A stretch of DNA of 64,000 bases from Hypomyces perniciosus (Eukaryota; Ascomycota; Sordariomycetes; Hypocreales; Hypocreaceae): contig SPDT01000002.1 in the NCBI GenBank assembly GCA_008477525.1, forward strand, positions 1,736,001 through 1,800,000. The letters are read 5' to 3'. Under the pieces are notes generated by a model. That model saw nothing but the letters and a program-made list of their open reading frames with translations, was not told the DNA's origin and searched no databases. Shown here piece after piece: positions 12,953-23,330 of this stretch (the first letter of the stretch is position 1; every line of letters begins with the position of its first letter). A program made the position numbers and the translations under genes.

Positions 12953-14311
12953 TTTGTGGCTATGGGTCATGGAAATTGTTGTATCGCTATCTTGTGGACT
13001 TGTCTTGGGCGGATCGTCATCACGTTGGTCTCGCAACTTTGCTGTGCTCGAGTTCAATTGACTTTCACATGTCAGATATATCTGAATGGCTACTTCGTAG
13101 TACTTGGTACTCCGTACTCTGACCCCAATGACATCGGTAATACGTAAATCCGGGGATCATGGCTTTTCACCAGTTTAGAGGCTTGGCTTTTGAATGTCTC
13201 AGAGTTACCAGCTCACGCTAGTTTGTAAGGGGCTAGCGGGGTGGGGGAAAGTAGTAGTTGCTTGCATTAGGCCAAAGAAGTGAACCTATCAAACGAGCTA
13301 GGAACCGTCTGGGTGGGGTGGACTAGGGAGCTAGCGCCAACAGCTCGCAGCAGCCGAAAAGATGCTCCTGAATTGTTTTCTTGCCAGGAAACACAAAACT
13401 ACCTAAAACAGCAAGAAAGTAGATACAAAGTACTCCGTCGGTAATGCCGAAAGACTGAAAGGCGTAGCAGAGCTTCATAGAAATGACTTTATTGGACTAG
13501 TGACAAAATACATTTACGTTTACAGCTGCGGCTAGTTAATGTATAAGAGGAAATAACACTGGAATTCAAGACTGAAGCTCGAGGTTTATTGTGGAATGTA
13601 TGTCCGGAGTACGGAGTAGGCACCTAATTTGAGCAGTTGTTTAGGAAATATGTTGGCGGCTTTCTGGCTATTTCTTCGTTGTTTACTCCGTACTTTCAGA
13701 ACACACAGCACGCTGAAATGCAAAGTACTTCCCACATTAAGCCGCCGACCAGCGAGTCAACAACATCACTCCTCCAAGTGTCGCGATGGCACCGCAAAAA
13801 TTGAGTAGAATCCCCACGCGCACAATCCTGTTGCTCGCTTATAGTATGTATGTAGGAAAAATATTAAAGGTAGCTCGGAGCTCTAGTCCTAGGCCACTCG
13901 ATCTCCTCAATGCCGCGTCAGTCGTCATTGTTGTCAGGTCCCTCGTCAGGAAGGCAAAGGAGGCTCATCTTATATGCTGAAAAAAGCCATGTCTGGAGCT
14001 GACCAACACGTGCATCAGCCTTTCACCTCTCCATCTTGAGACCAAATTTCGGCAGACCCAAGACGAGGCTCGGTAACTGTCGAATCACCCAAATGAGACT
14101 GGTAAGACTCCAAGCGTGCCCAACACTTGCACAGGCCATCACGGGGACACAATTTGTTGGTCTCAGTACGGAGTAGAGCTGCACGAGGCAGGTCTGAGAT
14201 TGGGCAGTTTATTTTCGGGACGATCGGACCGCCTTATGTAGTGAATTAAATGAATTGGAACCTTAAGTCTTCGCCGATTTTAATCTGCCTTTCTGTTGGG
14301 AACCTATTCTG
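12953..14311. other. intergenic, no supported gene
   Basis: About 1.36 kb between two converging genes. No family-like open frame is seen. Several copies of the TACTCCGTAC/GTACGGAGTA motif occur (near 13108, 13430, 13605, 13687, 14166), the densest group in this half of the window. Confidence 0.6.
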
Positions 14312-16112
14312 CTACCAAGCCTTGCAACTCTCTCGCAGTGGCTTTATCACATTCTCACAATACTGTATCAGAAATTCTTCATCATTCCACCGTCGCAGCC
14401 TTCCTGAGCAGATCGCCAGGCAGTGCTCCACGGCCGTCAGGTGGTGTGGAGGCAGCCATTCCGAAGTCCTCTCCAGCCAGCGAGTGGCAGCGATATACCG
14501 CATATCTGGCGTATTGACACTCTCCATTCCCACCTCACTTGCCCACGCCTCCATCGTCTGATGGTGCCATATTTCCATCAACAAAATCGCGAGCTCTAGC
14601 ACCACAGTCTTAGGGTCGGGGCCGTCCAATGGCCCCTTGTCTGCAGAGCAACTCTCTTTTGGGTCAATTATTTGCTCCACAAAAGGACCTATTGTAGTCT
14701 TGTGTTTTTGATGGGGAAGAAGCTTAATGGACTTCTTATTCCATGGCAAGCTTAGCCAAGTCGTCTCCCGTAACTGAAGTATGCCTGCGGCCACGTCAAG
14801 AGCCAGGATTGTTCGTTGTTTAGGCGTTAGGTGAGAGTCTTTGTCTAGAGAACTGTCAATGAGAAATTCCTCAAAGCTAGTCGGCATGGAAAATTTCCTG
14901 GTCGCCTTAATATGCTTGCTTAAGCACGATAAAATGCTAGATGCCAGATGAAGATGAAGAATACGCTCGTCAAGGTGCGCTTGACGAGCATCTTGACAGA
15001 TGTTGGTCACTGTCACACGATTGTAGCTATTATCTGCTCCTGTTGATGTTAAGCTAAAAGTAATTTTTGGTCCTCCTAGTTGCTTTGGGAGGTTCACTAC
15101 CCCCAATCCGGGGTTCCTGGGACAATATAAGCATCTAATTCGTATGCATATATATAAAAATTGTCACATACGCAGTATGCGATGAAGCATCGTCATCAGA
15201 TTGAGATACAGCGTTAACCACGGCTTCTTGGGGTAAATCGCCTAGCATCAAGACCAAGTTGAAGGCAGTTGTGCATCCGGTCCTCCGCCTAAGCTCTCGC
15301 GGCTGGTGTAACCTGCTCTCAAGCCGCATCATGACAGTATGAGGCTTTGTACAGTTGCAGGTATAGCCTTGGCACATAGCCATAGATAGAGCCATCGCAG
15401 TCGGACGAATCTGCGAGAAACTTGCTAGCAGTCGCTTCGCATCCTGTGAAGGCTCGTGGAGAATGAAGTTCCGCTGAGACCTGATGCCTTTGAGCACAAT
15501 GTTTAAAGAGAGCTGTTCCTCGGTGAGGTTATCTAGTAGCTCGCTAAGGTGACGTCGTTTAATAGTAAAAGAAAGACGCTCTTTAAAGTTGAATCTTCCG
15601 TCTGCTGACTTATTGACTGTAACAATAGCTGCAAGGTCGTCCTTTGATGTCTTGTCTTGGTTTTAGATATCTTTTTTTTTATAGCGGAGGATGAGATATA
15701 GTGCAAAAAGACTTACATTGGGCAGTCGGCGAATACCTCCCAGGCTAGAACATATCGTTTTCAGGCAGATCTCATAGCGCTTAAGAATCTCCATAAATGG
15801 GATGTATAGCTGTCCCAAATACTCTTCAACCTGCTTACCAGTGTTGACATTTCGCAGTAGCTCAACACACTCGTCTTCTGACAAATGAATCTGCTCCACA
15901 GCTTCCTCGACACCTGCCTCTCGGAGGATCTCAGATATATGAAGGCTGAAGAATGTTTGCTGTAGCTTCAGGCGAAAGATGAGCCTATCAAGTAAGCCAG
16001 AATATTGGATGAAGGAAGCCGCGAGTCCTTTGCCGGCTTTGTAATGTTCCAGTGCTGAAATGACAAGCGGAATTGCGCCCAGCACAATTCCCGCGACCTC
16101 AAAGCCCGACAT
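14312..16112 (-). CDS. DUF7580-type protein with HeLo-like N-terminus
   Basis: Three exons (16112-15717, 15650-15172, 15116-14312) give 559 aa. The start ATG at 16112 opens with SGFEVAGIVLGAIPLVISAL, the usual hydrophobic N-terminal helix of fungal HeLo-like/DUF7580 proteins. An upstream in-frame ATG at 16247 would add 45 residues unlike the family. The C-terminal half holds the stretch LALDVAAGILQLRETTWL, which in this family resembles an eroded kinase-like fold. The last segment with conserved Trp and Leu positions (WLERTSEWL) also fits. No enzymatic role is established for the family. HeLo-like domains act in fungal allorecognition and cell death, so a role there is an inference. It diverges from the C2H2 gene across 300 bp. 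Confidence 0.75.
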
Positions 16113-16412
16113 TATATTCGTAAAGCAAAGATTTGTCGTACTTCGGCCCGGCCGGCTTTCTCCAAGGGAGCGCCAGTGTTGTGGTGTAGTACGTGTCAAA
16201 GGATGAAAATCGACCATAGAAGTCCGAGTCGAATGACCGAAGGACACTTACCAAGCATGTCCTCCTTCATAGGTGGACTACAGCTGCAGCTTCCAGCTTG
16301 CGGAAGCGGGGTTTGCTGTATACTCCTTGACAGCCTCTCTCTCCGTCAGGTCCATCATTTGGCCAGTCTCATACCTCATGCTCCATCAGCGGTTCAGTGA
16401 AACCGAATCAAG

Positions 16413-18412
16413 ATGTATTATGGCGACCTACATGCCATCGGTACTGAAATCTTCAGAGTCTTTGATGCCTTGCATGAAACCCCAGAATTTCGCAATATTG
16501 AATCAGACGAGCAACGGTTTAGGCTCTGGGCCCACAGCCTTGGCCTTCACCAAACTGGCCATGCCTCCCTCGATTATCGCATCCGAGACGCTACTATCGT
16601 TCGAGTTCGAATCTCTGATATACTAAAAGAGTTAAAGTGCATTTAGAAAGCCTTTTTGCTATATGGACTGGGGACCGGCTGCCATTCGAGAAAGACGATA
16701 ATACCTTATGGACTGAAGATGTCGATGCTAATCCCTCATCTGAGAATGTCAGCGAAGACTCTGACAACAGCCATCGCGGATGTGATTCCGCTCCAAGTAG
16801 CGAGGCTTCATTCCATGAAGTAGATTTTCGTATATGTTCGATAGTCGACAGCATCGATGCTCTGTACAGCATCTCCACAAAGATCCGCACGCCACTAAAT
16901 CGCCCGCAGCGTCCCAAATATGAGCTGTACAAACACACCCCAATTGGTGTTCGCGACCAATATATACAAGAATGCGAAGAAATATCTATCGCAATTGTAT
17001 CAGGTGCTCAGCGAGAGCAGCTTCTACAGCTCCTAGAACCTGAACCACCTAGGATGTCAGCAAACGAGATTCAGGAACTCGTTGACGTTTTGACATCTCC
17101 AAGTCACTGGCTCATCAAGCGAACCGGGATTGCTAACGCAAGGCGGAAGCAACAGTTTATTTATTGGAAAACTCACGCAGAGCGCATAAGTCGCCAGCCA
17201 TTTGAGGAGAAACTCAATCACTCCAAAGAAGTACAACCAGAGTCGGTCATCACGAGCAGTAATATCCTGATACCAGACAATGGTGTTAAGCAGAATATGC
17301 AAATGCAGCCAAGGTCACTTGCTACTTCTGCAACAAAGCTCGATACAGGGTTCCTGAAGCTAGATGACACCGGATCTGTATCTTCTCAAGACAGTCGCCC
17401 ATCAACGAGCATAACTCTCAAAACAGACGGGCTCCAATGGCCCCCGCCGCCAATAAAGGATACCACAACGAAATTCTTTCTCTGCCCTTACTGCAAAGTA
17501 ATATGCCCAAAATCATATCTTTCTGAACGCTTCTGGCGGTAAGATTACATATCATTCCGGAACGGATAATTATCTAACTACTATGTTCTGCATAGCATTC
17601 ATTTAAAGCACGATCTTCAGCCATACCATTGTACCTATGAGATATGCCATGATCCCAACCGAACGTACAGTTCCCTCCAGGAGTGGCTGGATCATAAGAG
17701 CCTTCATCAGCTCGTATGGCATTGCCAGTCTCATGATCTCGAGTTTGACTCCCAACCGGAATACGTCAACCATCTGAGGGAGGTTCATATAGACAACCTA
17801 GCTGAGCACTTCACTACAGAGCTTATAGCTGCCGCGGTTCGGCCTCCCAATAAACCACGACGGAATTGCCCTTTCTGCTCAGCTCCGTCGTTCAGTAGTG
17901 TACCTGAGTTCCAGAAACATGTTGCCTTCCACCTAGAACGGCTTGCTCTCTACGCTCTACCCAAGGCAGACGAGCTTGAGAAGGATGGGCAAGCTCAGTC
18001 CGGCCACGAATCAGATAGCTTTCAGGTGCAACAGCTAGGAAGGAAAGACTCTATTGCCTTGGACTTTACTCTGGATGAGATAGAGTCTTTCAACTCTACG
18101 ACAGCCCTTGAGCGTCTTGATTCCACTCAATCCAACTCTCAAGATTGGACCGTTCTCGACTCAGCAGCTTTTGGCCAATCATCTGCACAAGAAATGGCTG
18201 GATTAAAGGAATGGATACTCGATAGTGCATCGGAAGATGAATCTTCTTTTCCTGACCACTTTGATGATCCTTTTGAAGCAGCAGGAATGTCAGGAGGCGT
18301 TTTTCGCAGAGAGAGCATGGGCGATCAGCACCTTCGAGAGCAGAGTCACCAAATCATTGAGAGGATACCCAGCAAGATCAAATTAAACTCTGGGTCGCTC
18401 ACCATCAATTGA
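16413..18412 (+). pseudogene. C2H2 zinc-finger protein gene with a frameshift
   Basis: The gene encodes a fungal C2H2 protein of the kind often annotated as acuF-like. The N-terminal part (ATG at 16413) runs open to a TAG at 16644-16646, while the protein clearly continues one frame over from about 16640 (HLESLFAIW...), so a single base appears lost near 16625-16645. No GT...AG intron of normal size repairs it. A true intron lies at 17539-17595. Zinc-finger residues are visible in FFLCPYCKVICPK, then in CTYEICHDPNRTYSSLQEWLDH and later in NCPFCSAPSF...FQKHVAFH. The C-terminus is Ser/Asp-rich. Either a recent pseudogene or a sequencing error. Its position beside a HeLo-like gene fits an accessory locus. 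Confidence 0.65.
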
Positions 18413-18487
18413 AACCCCCCAGATCTCCCGTTCCCACTACTGAGGAAGAAATCGTCCAAGGAACCAATTAAACAGAGCACATCTAGA

Positions 18488-19020
18488 ATGTCCTCAACCG
18501 CAACACCTTCCTTCACACTATCTCCAGCTAAGAATCAGAAACAGCATAATCAGGGTTCCCAAGACACCAAAGTCTATCATCTCTCAAAGTCAAACAGAGA
18601 GCGTCCAATCAAGCTCTTCATCCGCTACGTTGGGGAGAATGGAGACCGTGTCATGGTCCGTGTTGGTGGTGGATGGGCCGATTTGGGTGAGTATTTAAAG
18701 GAGTATGTTACTCACCACGGTGCTCGTGTTACTAGCAAGGATAAGGTTACCAAGTGGAGGCCCACGGCCCTCTTCAGTCAAAGATGCCTGTCAGCTCTGG
18801 TTTAACGCAGCAAGAAACGCCTCCTTCCGAAAGCTCCCGATCAAAGCCCAGTTCCCGCATGAGTACAGGCGGGGTGGACAGCGAGAGCTCAAGCTTAGGC
18901 ATGTCAGGACCAACGGCCAAGAAGGTTGAGATGAGTGAGGAGAACAAGGCATGGGTAGAGAGCGTGATGGAAAAGGTCCGGATGGTCAGTGGAGAACACA
19001 GATCTGCGCAGTCCAATTAG
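18488..19020 (+). pseudogene. truncated GAS2/GAR-domain gene fragment
   Basis: From the ATG at 18488 the frame encodes a Gln/Ser/Asn-rich leader and then LFIRYVGENGDRVMVRVGGG followed by WADLGEYLKEYVTHHG. This is the core of the GAS2-related (GAR) domain that in other proteins binds microtubules. The frame stops at about 18803, and the remaining C-terminal Ser-rich tail (ending at 19018-19020) is open only in another frame from about 18750. The break falls just after the domain. Full-length fungal GAR proteins are much larger, so this looks like a displaced, frameshifted 3' fragment. A spliced gene cannot be excluded. Confidence 0.55.
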
Positions 19021-19389
19021 TTTGGGGAAATGGGAAAGGTCGGGTTAACGAAACGAGTGTTCCGGAGAAGGTGAAATATCATTAGCGATACAGTATATCA
19101 AAATCATTCCTAGCTTTTATCAGGGCAATGAACAAAGAAGTTATCGTTAATTATAACCTTTATGTGACGATCCGGGTTGATTCTCAAGGGATAAACCGAG
19201 GTTCGTGGGTTTATGTTGACAGAGAGGTCAGGGATGAATACTGAGCAGGGTAACGTAGTCATGATTCTGTAGAACAGGCGGTTCTAGTGAATACAATTGT
19301 TAACGACTGTCTAAGTAACTATACTAAACGAGTGACAAGCCAGTCGTATATATACAAAGGGAATCATCGTGGATCACCTTGGGTCACAC
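19021..19389. other. intergenic, nothing recognised
   Basis: No coding region or RNA gene seen. The right end merges into a hairpin (stem 19370-19378 with 19400-19408) that overlaps the 3' end of the next ORF. Confidence 0.5.
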
Positions 19390-19408
19390 TCATCTTCCTG
19401 GTGATCCA
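19370..19408. repeat. 9-bp stem, 21-nt loop hairpin
   Basis: TGGATCACC at 19370-19378 is perfectly complementary to GGTGATCCA at 19400-19408. The stem spans the stop codon of the small minus-strand ORF. It could be a 3' processing or terminator-like structure, or a remnant of a mobile element end. Confidence 0.45.
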
Positions 19409-19731
19409 TGAATCTTGGGTATGGCCCTCAACTGCCTCCGTAAGAAATCGCGTGGAGCCTCATTCGTTTCCGGAAACTTCACATCCAGTACCCTGCCTCG
19501 AGCACCCTTTCGTCTCCACTTCAGATCGGAAAAAAGCGTACCGACCTTCAATCTCCGTCGACTGCAAACGATCATGTCCATGACACTGCGCCCGTCCCGG
19601 ACTACCATGCTCCCAAATACAGCGCTTTGTCCTTCTACCACTTTGCGCACGGCGTCCAATACCTCAGGGATAGTCTCACCATCTGCGCGCCCGTAAGAAA
19701 TCCAAAACACCTGGCTTCGTTGCTGTGCCAT
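19390..19731 (-). CDS. small ORF of unknown family
   Basis: 113 aa from the ATG at 19731, not confidently recognised. It is basic (many Arg) with a beta-strand-like start (QVFWISYGRA), then VVRDGRSVMDMIV and LFSDLKWR. The order of a short hydrophobic strand, an Asp-Gly turn and a basic strand, followed by an F-x-D-L-like motif, faintly recalls HUH endonuclease domains of Rep proteins, but the two catalytic histidines are absent. A second unassigned open stretch on the same strand runs upstream (ATG at 19985) through AT-rich sequence. It may be a gene remnant. Confidence that it is expressed is low. Confidence 0.25.
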   Translation of the reverse strand: MAQQRSQVFWISYGRADGETIPEVLDAVRKVVEGQSAVFGSMVVRDGRSVMDMIVCSRRRLKVGTLFSDLKWRRKGARGRVLDVKFPETNEAPRDFLRRQLRAIPKIHGSPGR

Positions 19732-20138
19732 GTTCGTAACAAGGTGACTAGTTTAAAATTGATAAGTGGAAAATGAAGAGTCACGTTATAATGGTCGGAT
19801 CGTGACAGCAACGCCTTTATATATATATATCGAATAACCTCTTCATTTGACAAATACTCCATGCGGATAACCAGTCCAATGGGTTCCTCGGCAATAATGA
19901 GCAAATCCTCGGGCGTGTTATCGATAATTCCAGGCTTGATGAAATCTCCTTTCGACTCTTCCTGAGCTTTGCCATTCAAGGCCATCTTATATCCAGCATT
20001 AATAAGCGGCAAGGATTAATCAACGCCCAACACCTTAGACCAGGTCTACCCTAACATCGGATTCAAATCCCTCGCCGACTGTAACGTTATTCTCCCCATT
20101 GGTGGGGACTTTGTAAACCAACTAAAAGACTTCGTCTT

Positions 20139-22084
20139 TCACAACGGGCAACTGCGAAACTCCTTCACTGGGCGCTGTTGTGCAATTTCATCCTTTGAAA
20201 ACCAAGTTCCATGCAACCCGTACGGCACTCGTTGTGGTAACTGAACGCGTGCCACTACATCCTTCATCGTCTTCGCGTCGATAATCCATAGCTCACCCTT
20301 AGCATCATCAGGTGCATTACCCTCTGCATCAAGCTGTGATTCGTCGAAAACGAATGTCAAGAGCCAGCCGTCATCCTCCGAATCACCCCCCTTACGCGGG
20401 ACAAATACACATTCTTGTGCATAAAATCCCTCAGGCATCACAAATATTTGAATAGGGTCATCCGGGTCGCCCGAGGCTAAGACTTCTTCGACCGATCGGT
20501 CGTCAACGCACCCAGATACGGGAGCTGGAGGGTTCTTGAGCCCTCTGGAAATGAGCTTCTGCACATTTGCCTTGGCCAAGCTGCCGATTTTGAGTATGTA
20601 TTCATCTTCCAAGTCATCGCCTCGGCCCACGGAGCAGCCGTAGACGAACCGAGTAGCAGACACAGCAAGGAGATCGGGCACATGGGGAAACTCGAATGGA
20701 ATAGCACTCAGCGCCCACTGCTGGGTAATTGTTCGATTGGCGCCCTCGACAGCAAATTGGTAGTAGTAAAGCCGGCATTCTTCCTTCAAAGTGGCTTGGT
20801 TGCTGGGCACGGGAATATTACCAGAGGCATAGACCATAGTAGGCCCGGTCATTCGGCACACGAGCATGTTGACCGTTGTCTGTGGCGTATCAGCCTTTAT
20901 GACTTCGTCCCATGTGTTAACTGTGTGGAAGATGCAACAGGCCTCTGTGGAAAACCATTGCACTTCTTGGGGCATGTAGCGTGGAAATACTCCAAACCGG
21001 GTTTCTCCTTTCGGGTTGAACAAGACCACCGGCTTGTTATGGGCCAAGTCGAGGGGATTAAGCGACAATGGCATGTCAATGATGACCGTGTGCCGGCGGG
21101 ACACACCAAAATCATGCATCATCTTTGGCGATGGGACGCCAGGCACAGTTCTGCCGAAAAGCTCATTTTCAGTGGTAGACGTGCTACTTGATCCGGCTTG
21201 GATAGAATAGCGGACAAAGGGTCGAACAAAAGTTGAATGAAACAGTAGCATTTCACCCGTACGAGGATCAATGTGAGGCTTTGTTCAAGTTAGCTTCATG
21301 TAGTACGTTGTCGTCGGATCCCAAGATTGCACTTACATGCGCAGTAGTCCACTCACGGAAAAAGCTCAGTAATCCGTTGTCCGTAAACCTGGAGCCTGGA
21401 ACTGTTCTCTCGGTCCCGTCTGGCTCTCCCTCGGCCCTGCAGCCGTCAAACCATCCAACCGTTTTGAGATCCGGGAGGGAGACCCGCATTGGGGGACCGC
21501 TTTCGCACATTGCCAGAATGCGGCCATTGTGGGATATAATATTCGTATTTGCAACGCTAATCCTTTTGATAGGTGTCAATGAGTGGCCCATCCATGAGCA
21601 GAGAACCACCCAGAGCGTTCTGAGCACGTCTCTGAGGATTGTGAGCAAAGACGATGCTGGATCGATCAGGGTTGCTATGCTCGGCAGGATGGGTGACCCC
21701 TTCCGGGACTTGGATTCCGCCAGAAAAACGTCCGTCAGCACATACTGGTTGCTGAACAGCGGCTGCACGTCCGATCCGTTGCCAGCGCGGCTCTTGCTCG
21801 GGTTAAAGTACACGGCATGAAGCATGCCGTGGCCGTCAAACCAATGCAAGGCACGCCTCGGGTCGCCATGGGGCAGAGGATTGCTGCTATTTCGCACATA
21901 CTGCCCGCCAATAAGCTCATCTGGTATCGTCCCCTGTATTTCGCATGGCTCTAGAGACAGCTGCTTCGAAACCGGGGCGAAGTTGCCATCAAGAAAGCTG
22001 CAAAATATTAGCTTATGGGGTGATCCAGTAAGGCGGCACGGTCATGGCTTACGGATGTTTCGGTGGATTCTTGATGTCTGCCAT
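20139..22084 (-). CDS. carotenoid cleavage oxygenase (CarX/CarT type)
   Basis: An RPE65-family non-heme iron dioxygenase of 610 aa. Exons are 22084-22053, 21997-21337 and 21278-20139. The first is only 32 nt and is joined through a clean GTAAG...CAG intron. The four iron-ligand histidine contexts are all visible: TAHPHID, MMHDFG, CIFHTVN and GLHGTW. The N-terminal EIQGTIPDELIGGQYVRN and WFDGHGML are family hallmarks (the second Gly-Asp-Gly is Gly-His-Gly here). Known fungal relatives cut beta-carotene to retinal (CarX) or torulene to apo-4'-carotenal (CarT/CAO-2). Length and N-terminus lean to the CarT side while the position next to carRA matches CarX, so the substrate is unsettled. It is transcribed divergently from carRA across a 1.25-kb region. 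Confidence 0.92.
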
Positions 22085-23330
22085 GATTTCGTTGGCCGAG
22101 CTACCAGGACCAGGCCAGCTTATTGACTGGGCACGAAAACGACCAGTTATGGTTCATGGCCATACGTATCATGAAACAAATTTGCCAGAAAATGACCCAT
22201 AATTGTAGGAAACGCGCGAAGAGGGAGTTTCTGTATAATAGCATCATGGTCCGCTTGCAAAGCTGCGTGATATTCATTCCCGAGTGTCATATGTCTCAGT
22301 GTGAGTGAGACAAGTTGATTAGTAGCTCCTTGGTTTTGCTCGAAAATTACGGAGTACATTACTCGTACGGAGTATACTACGAAGTAATAGCGCTGTCTGA
22401 AATGCGATGATACCCAGGTCTCGCTAAATTAAAAAAACGAGAATTCTACTGTTTTTCGTCTGAATGAATTCAGGCGGTGGCAGCGCCTGGATTTACTTTA
22501 ATTAAGATATTTTATTTAATTTCTATTTATTTAATAATAGTGCTATAATATTTATTAACTAGCTATTATTTCATTTATTTATTAAAAAATAAAATAAAAA
22601 TATAATAAATTTATTTATATTATAATTCAATATTTAAGTTAATATTACTATTAACATTTCTTTATGGTCAAGTACTATTATTTAATATTTTTATAAGCTT
22701 TTAACTTGCTATTTTAGGCTTTAATCCCTAACGCCTAAATTTTTTTAGGCGGATAAGAGAAGGTATATTTACTAGTAGTAGAATTAGCAGGTATATCTAC
22801 TTTATACTATCTCCACTTAAAAGCCACTTAGAACGCCACTAATCCTTACCTTTTTGGCTTACCGCTTTCGTATCGGATATAACCAATGTTCTTAATAGTG
22901 TTGCGGGCAGAATTCCTGTTTTTTTTAGCAAATTCCTTGGCATCTATTCCTCTTGAAGACATTTTGGCGAAGCTGTAAATCACCTGCTAGCTCGATATAT
23001 TATTTACAGGGGGGGACGGTCAGCAGGCTGTTTAAGTGGCTTTTAAGTGGAGACAGTACATTGTAATTGTACCCGCTAGTTCTAGGAGCAGATATACCTT
23101 TTTCAGTCTGCCTGAAAAAAATTCAGGCGTTAGGGATCAAAGCCCAACAAGTTGGTCTATATACTCATCATATTGTACTCCGTATGTACTTATGATAAAG
23201 CACGGCTATGTTCCTCCGCAAATTCAGACGAAGCCTATAAATTTGCTCTTGCTAGCACCCGAACAAACACCAACTATCGTTAAGCATTTTACACTGATAA
23301 CCGTTGCTCGACAAACTGAGATAATCCAGA
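22085..23330. promoter_or_regulatory. divergent promoter region of oxygenase and carRA
   Basis: This 1.25-kb spacer separates two head-to-head carotenoid genes and must hold both promoters. Bases 22490-22700 are extremely AT-rich. An inverted-repeat element occupies 22703-23153, leaving about 177 bp before the carRA ATG. TACGGAGTA motifs lie near 22350 and 22370, close to the oxygenase side, and another near 23174. No known light-response element was identified by eye. Confidence 0.5.
22703..23153. mobile_element. ~450-bp inverted-repeat (MITE-like) element
   Basis: The left arm (22703 to about 22832) and right arm (about 23034-23153) are imperfect inverted repeats of roughly 120-130 bp. Both contain, in order from the outside, AACTTG, GGCTTTRATCCCTAACGCCT, a T7 run with AGGC, AGGTATAT and CTCCACTTAAAAGCCACTTA. 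The left arm differs mainly by G-to-A/C-to-T changes (GCCTAAA against GCCTGAA, TTTAATCCC against TTTGATCCC), as RIP would leave. The interior of about 200 bp has no coding capacity. Each arm end also carries its own small palindrome around the T7 run. No target-site duplication was established. This is a non-autonomous DNA-transposon type element. Confidence 0.7.
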
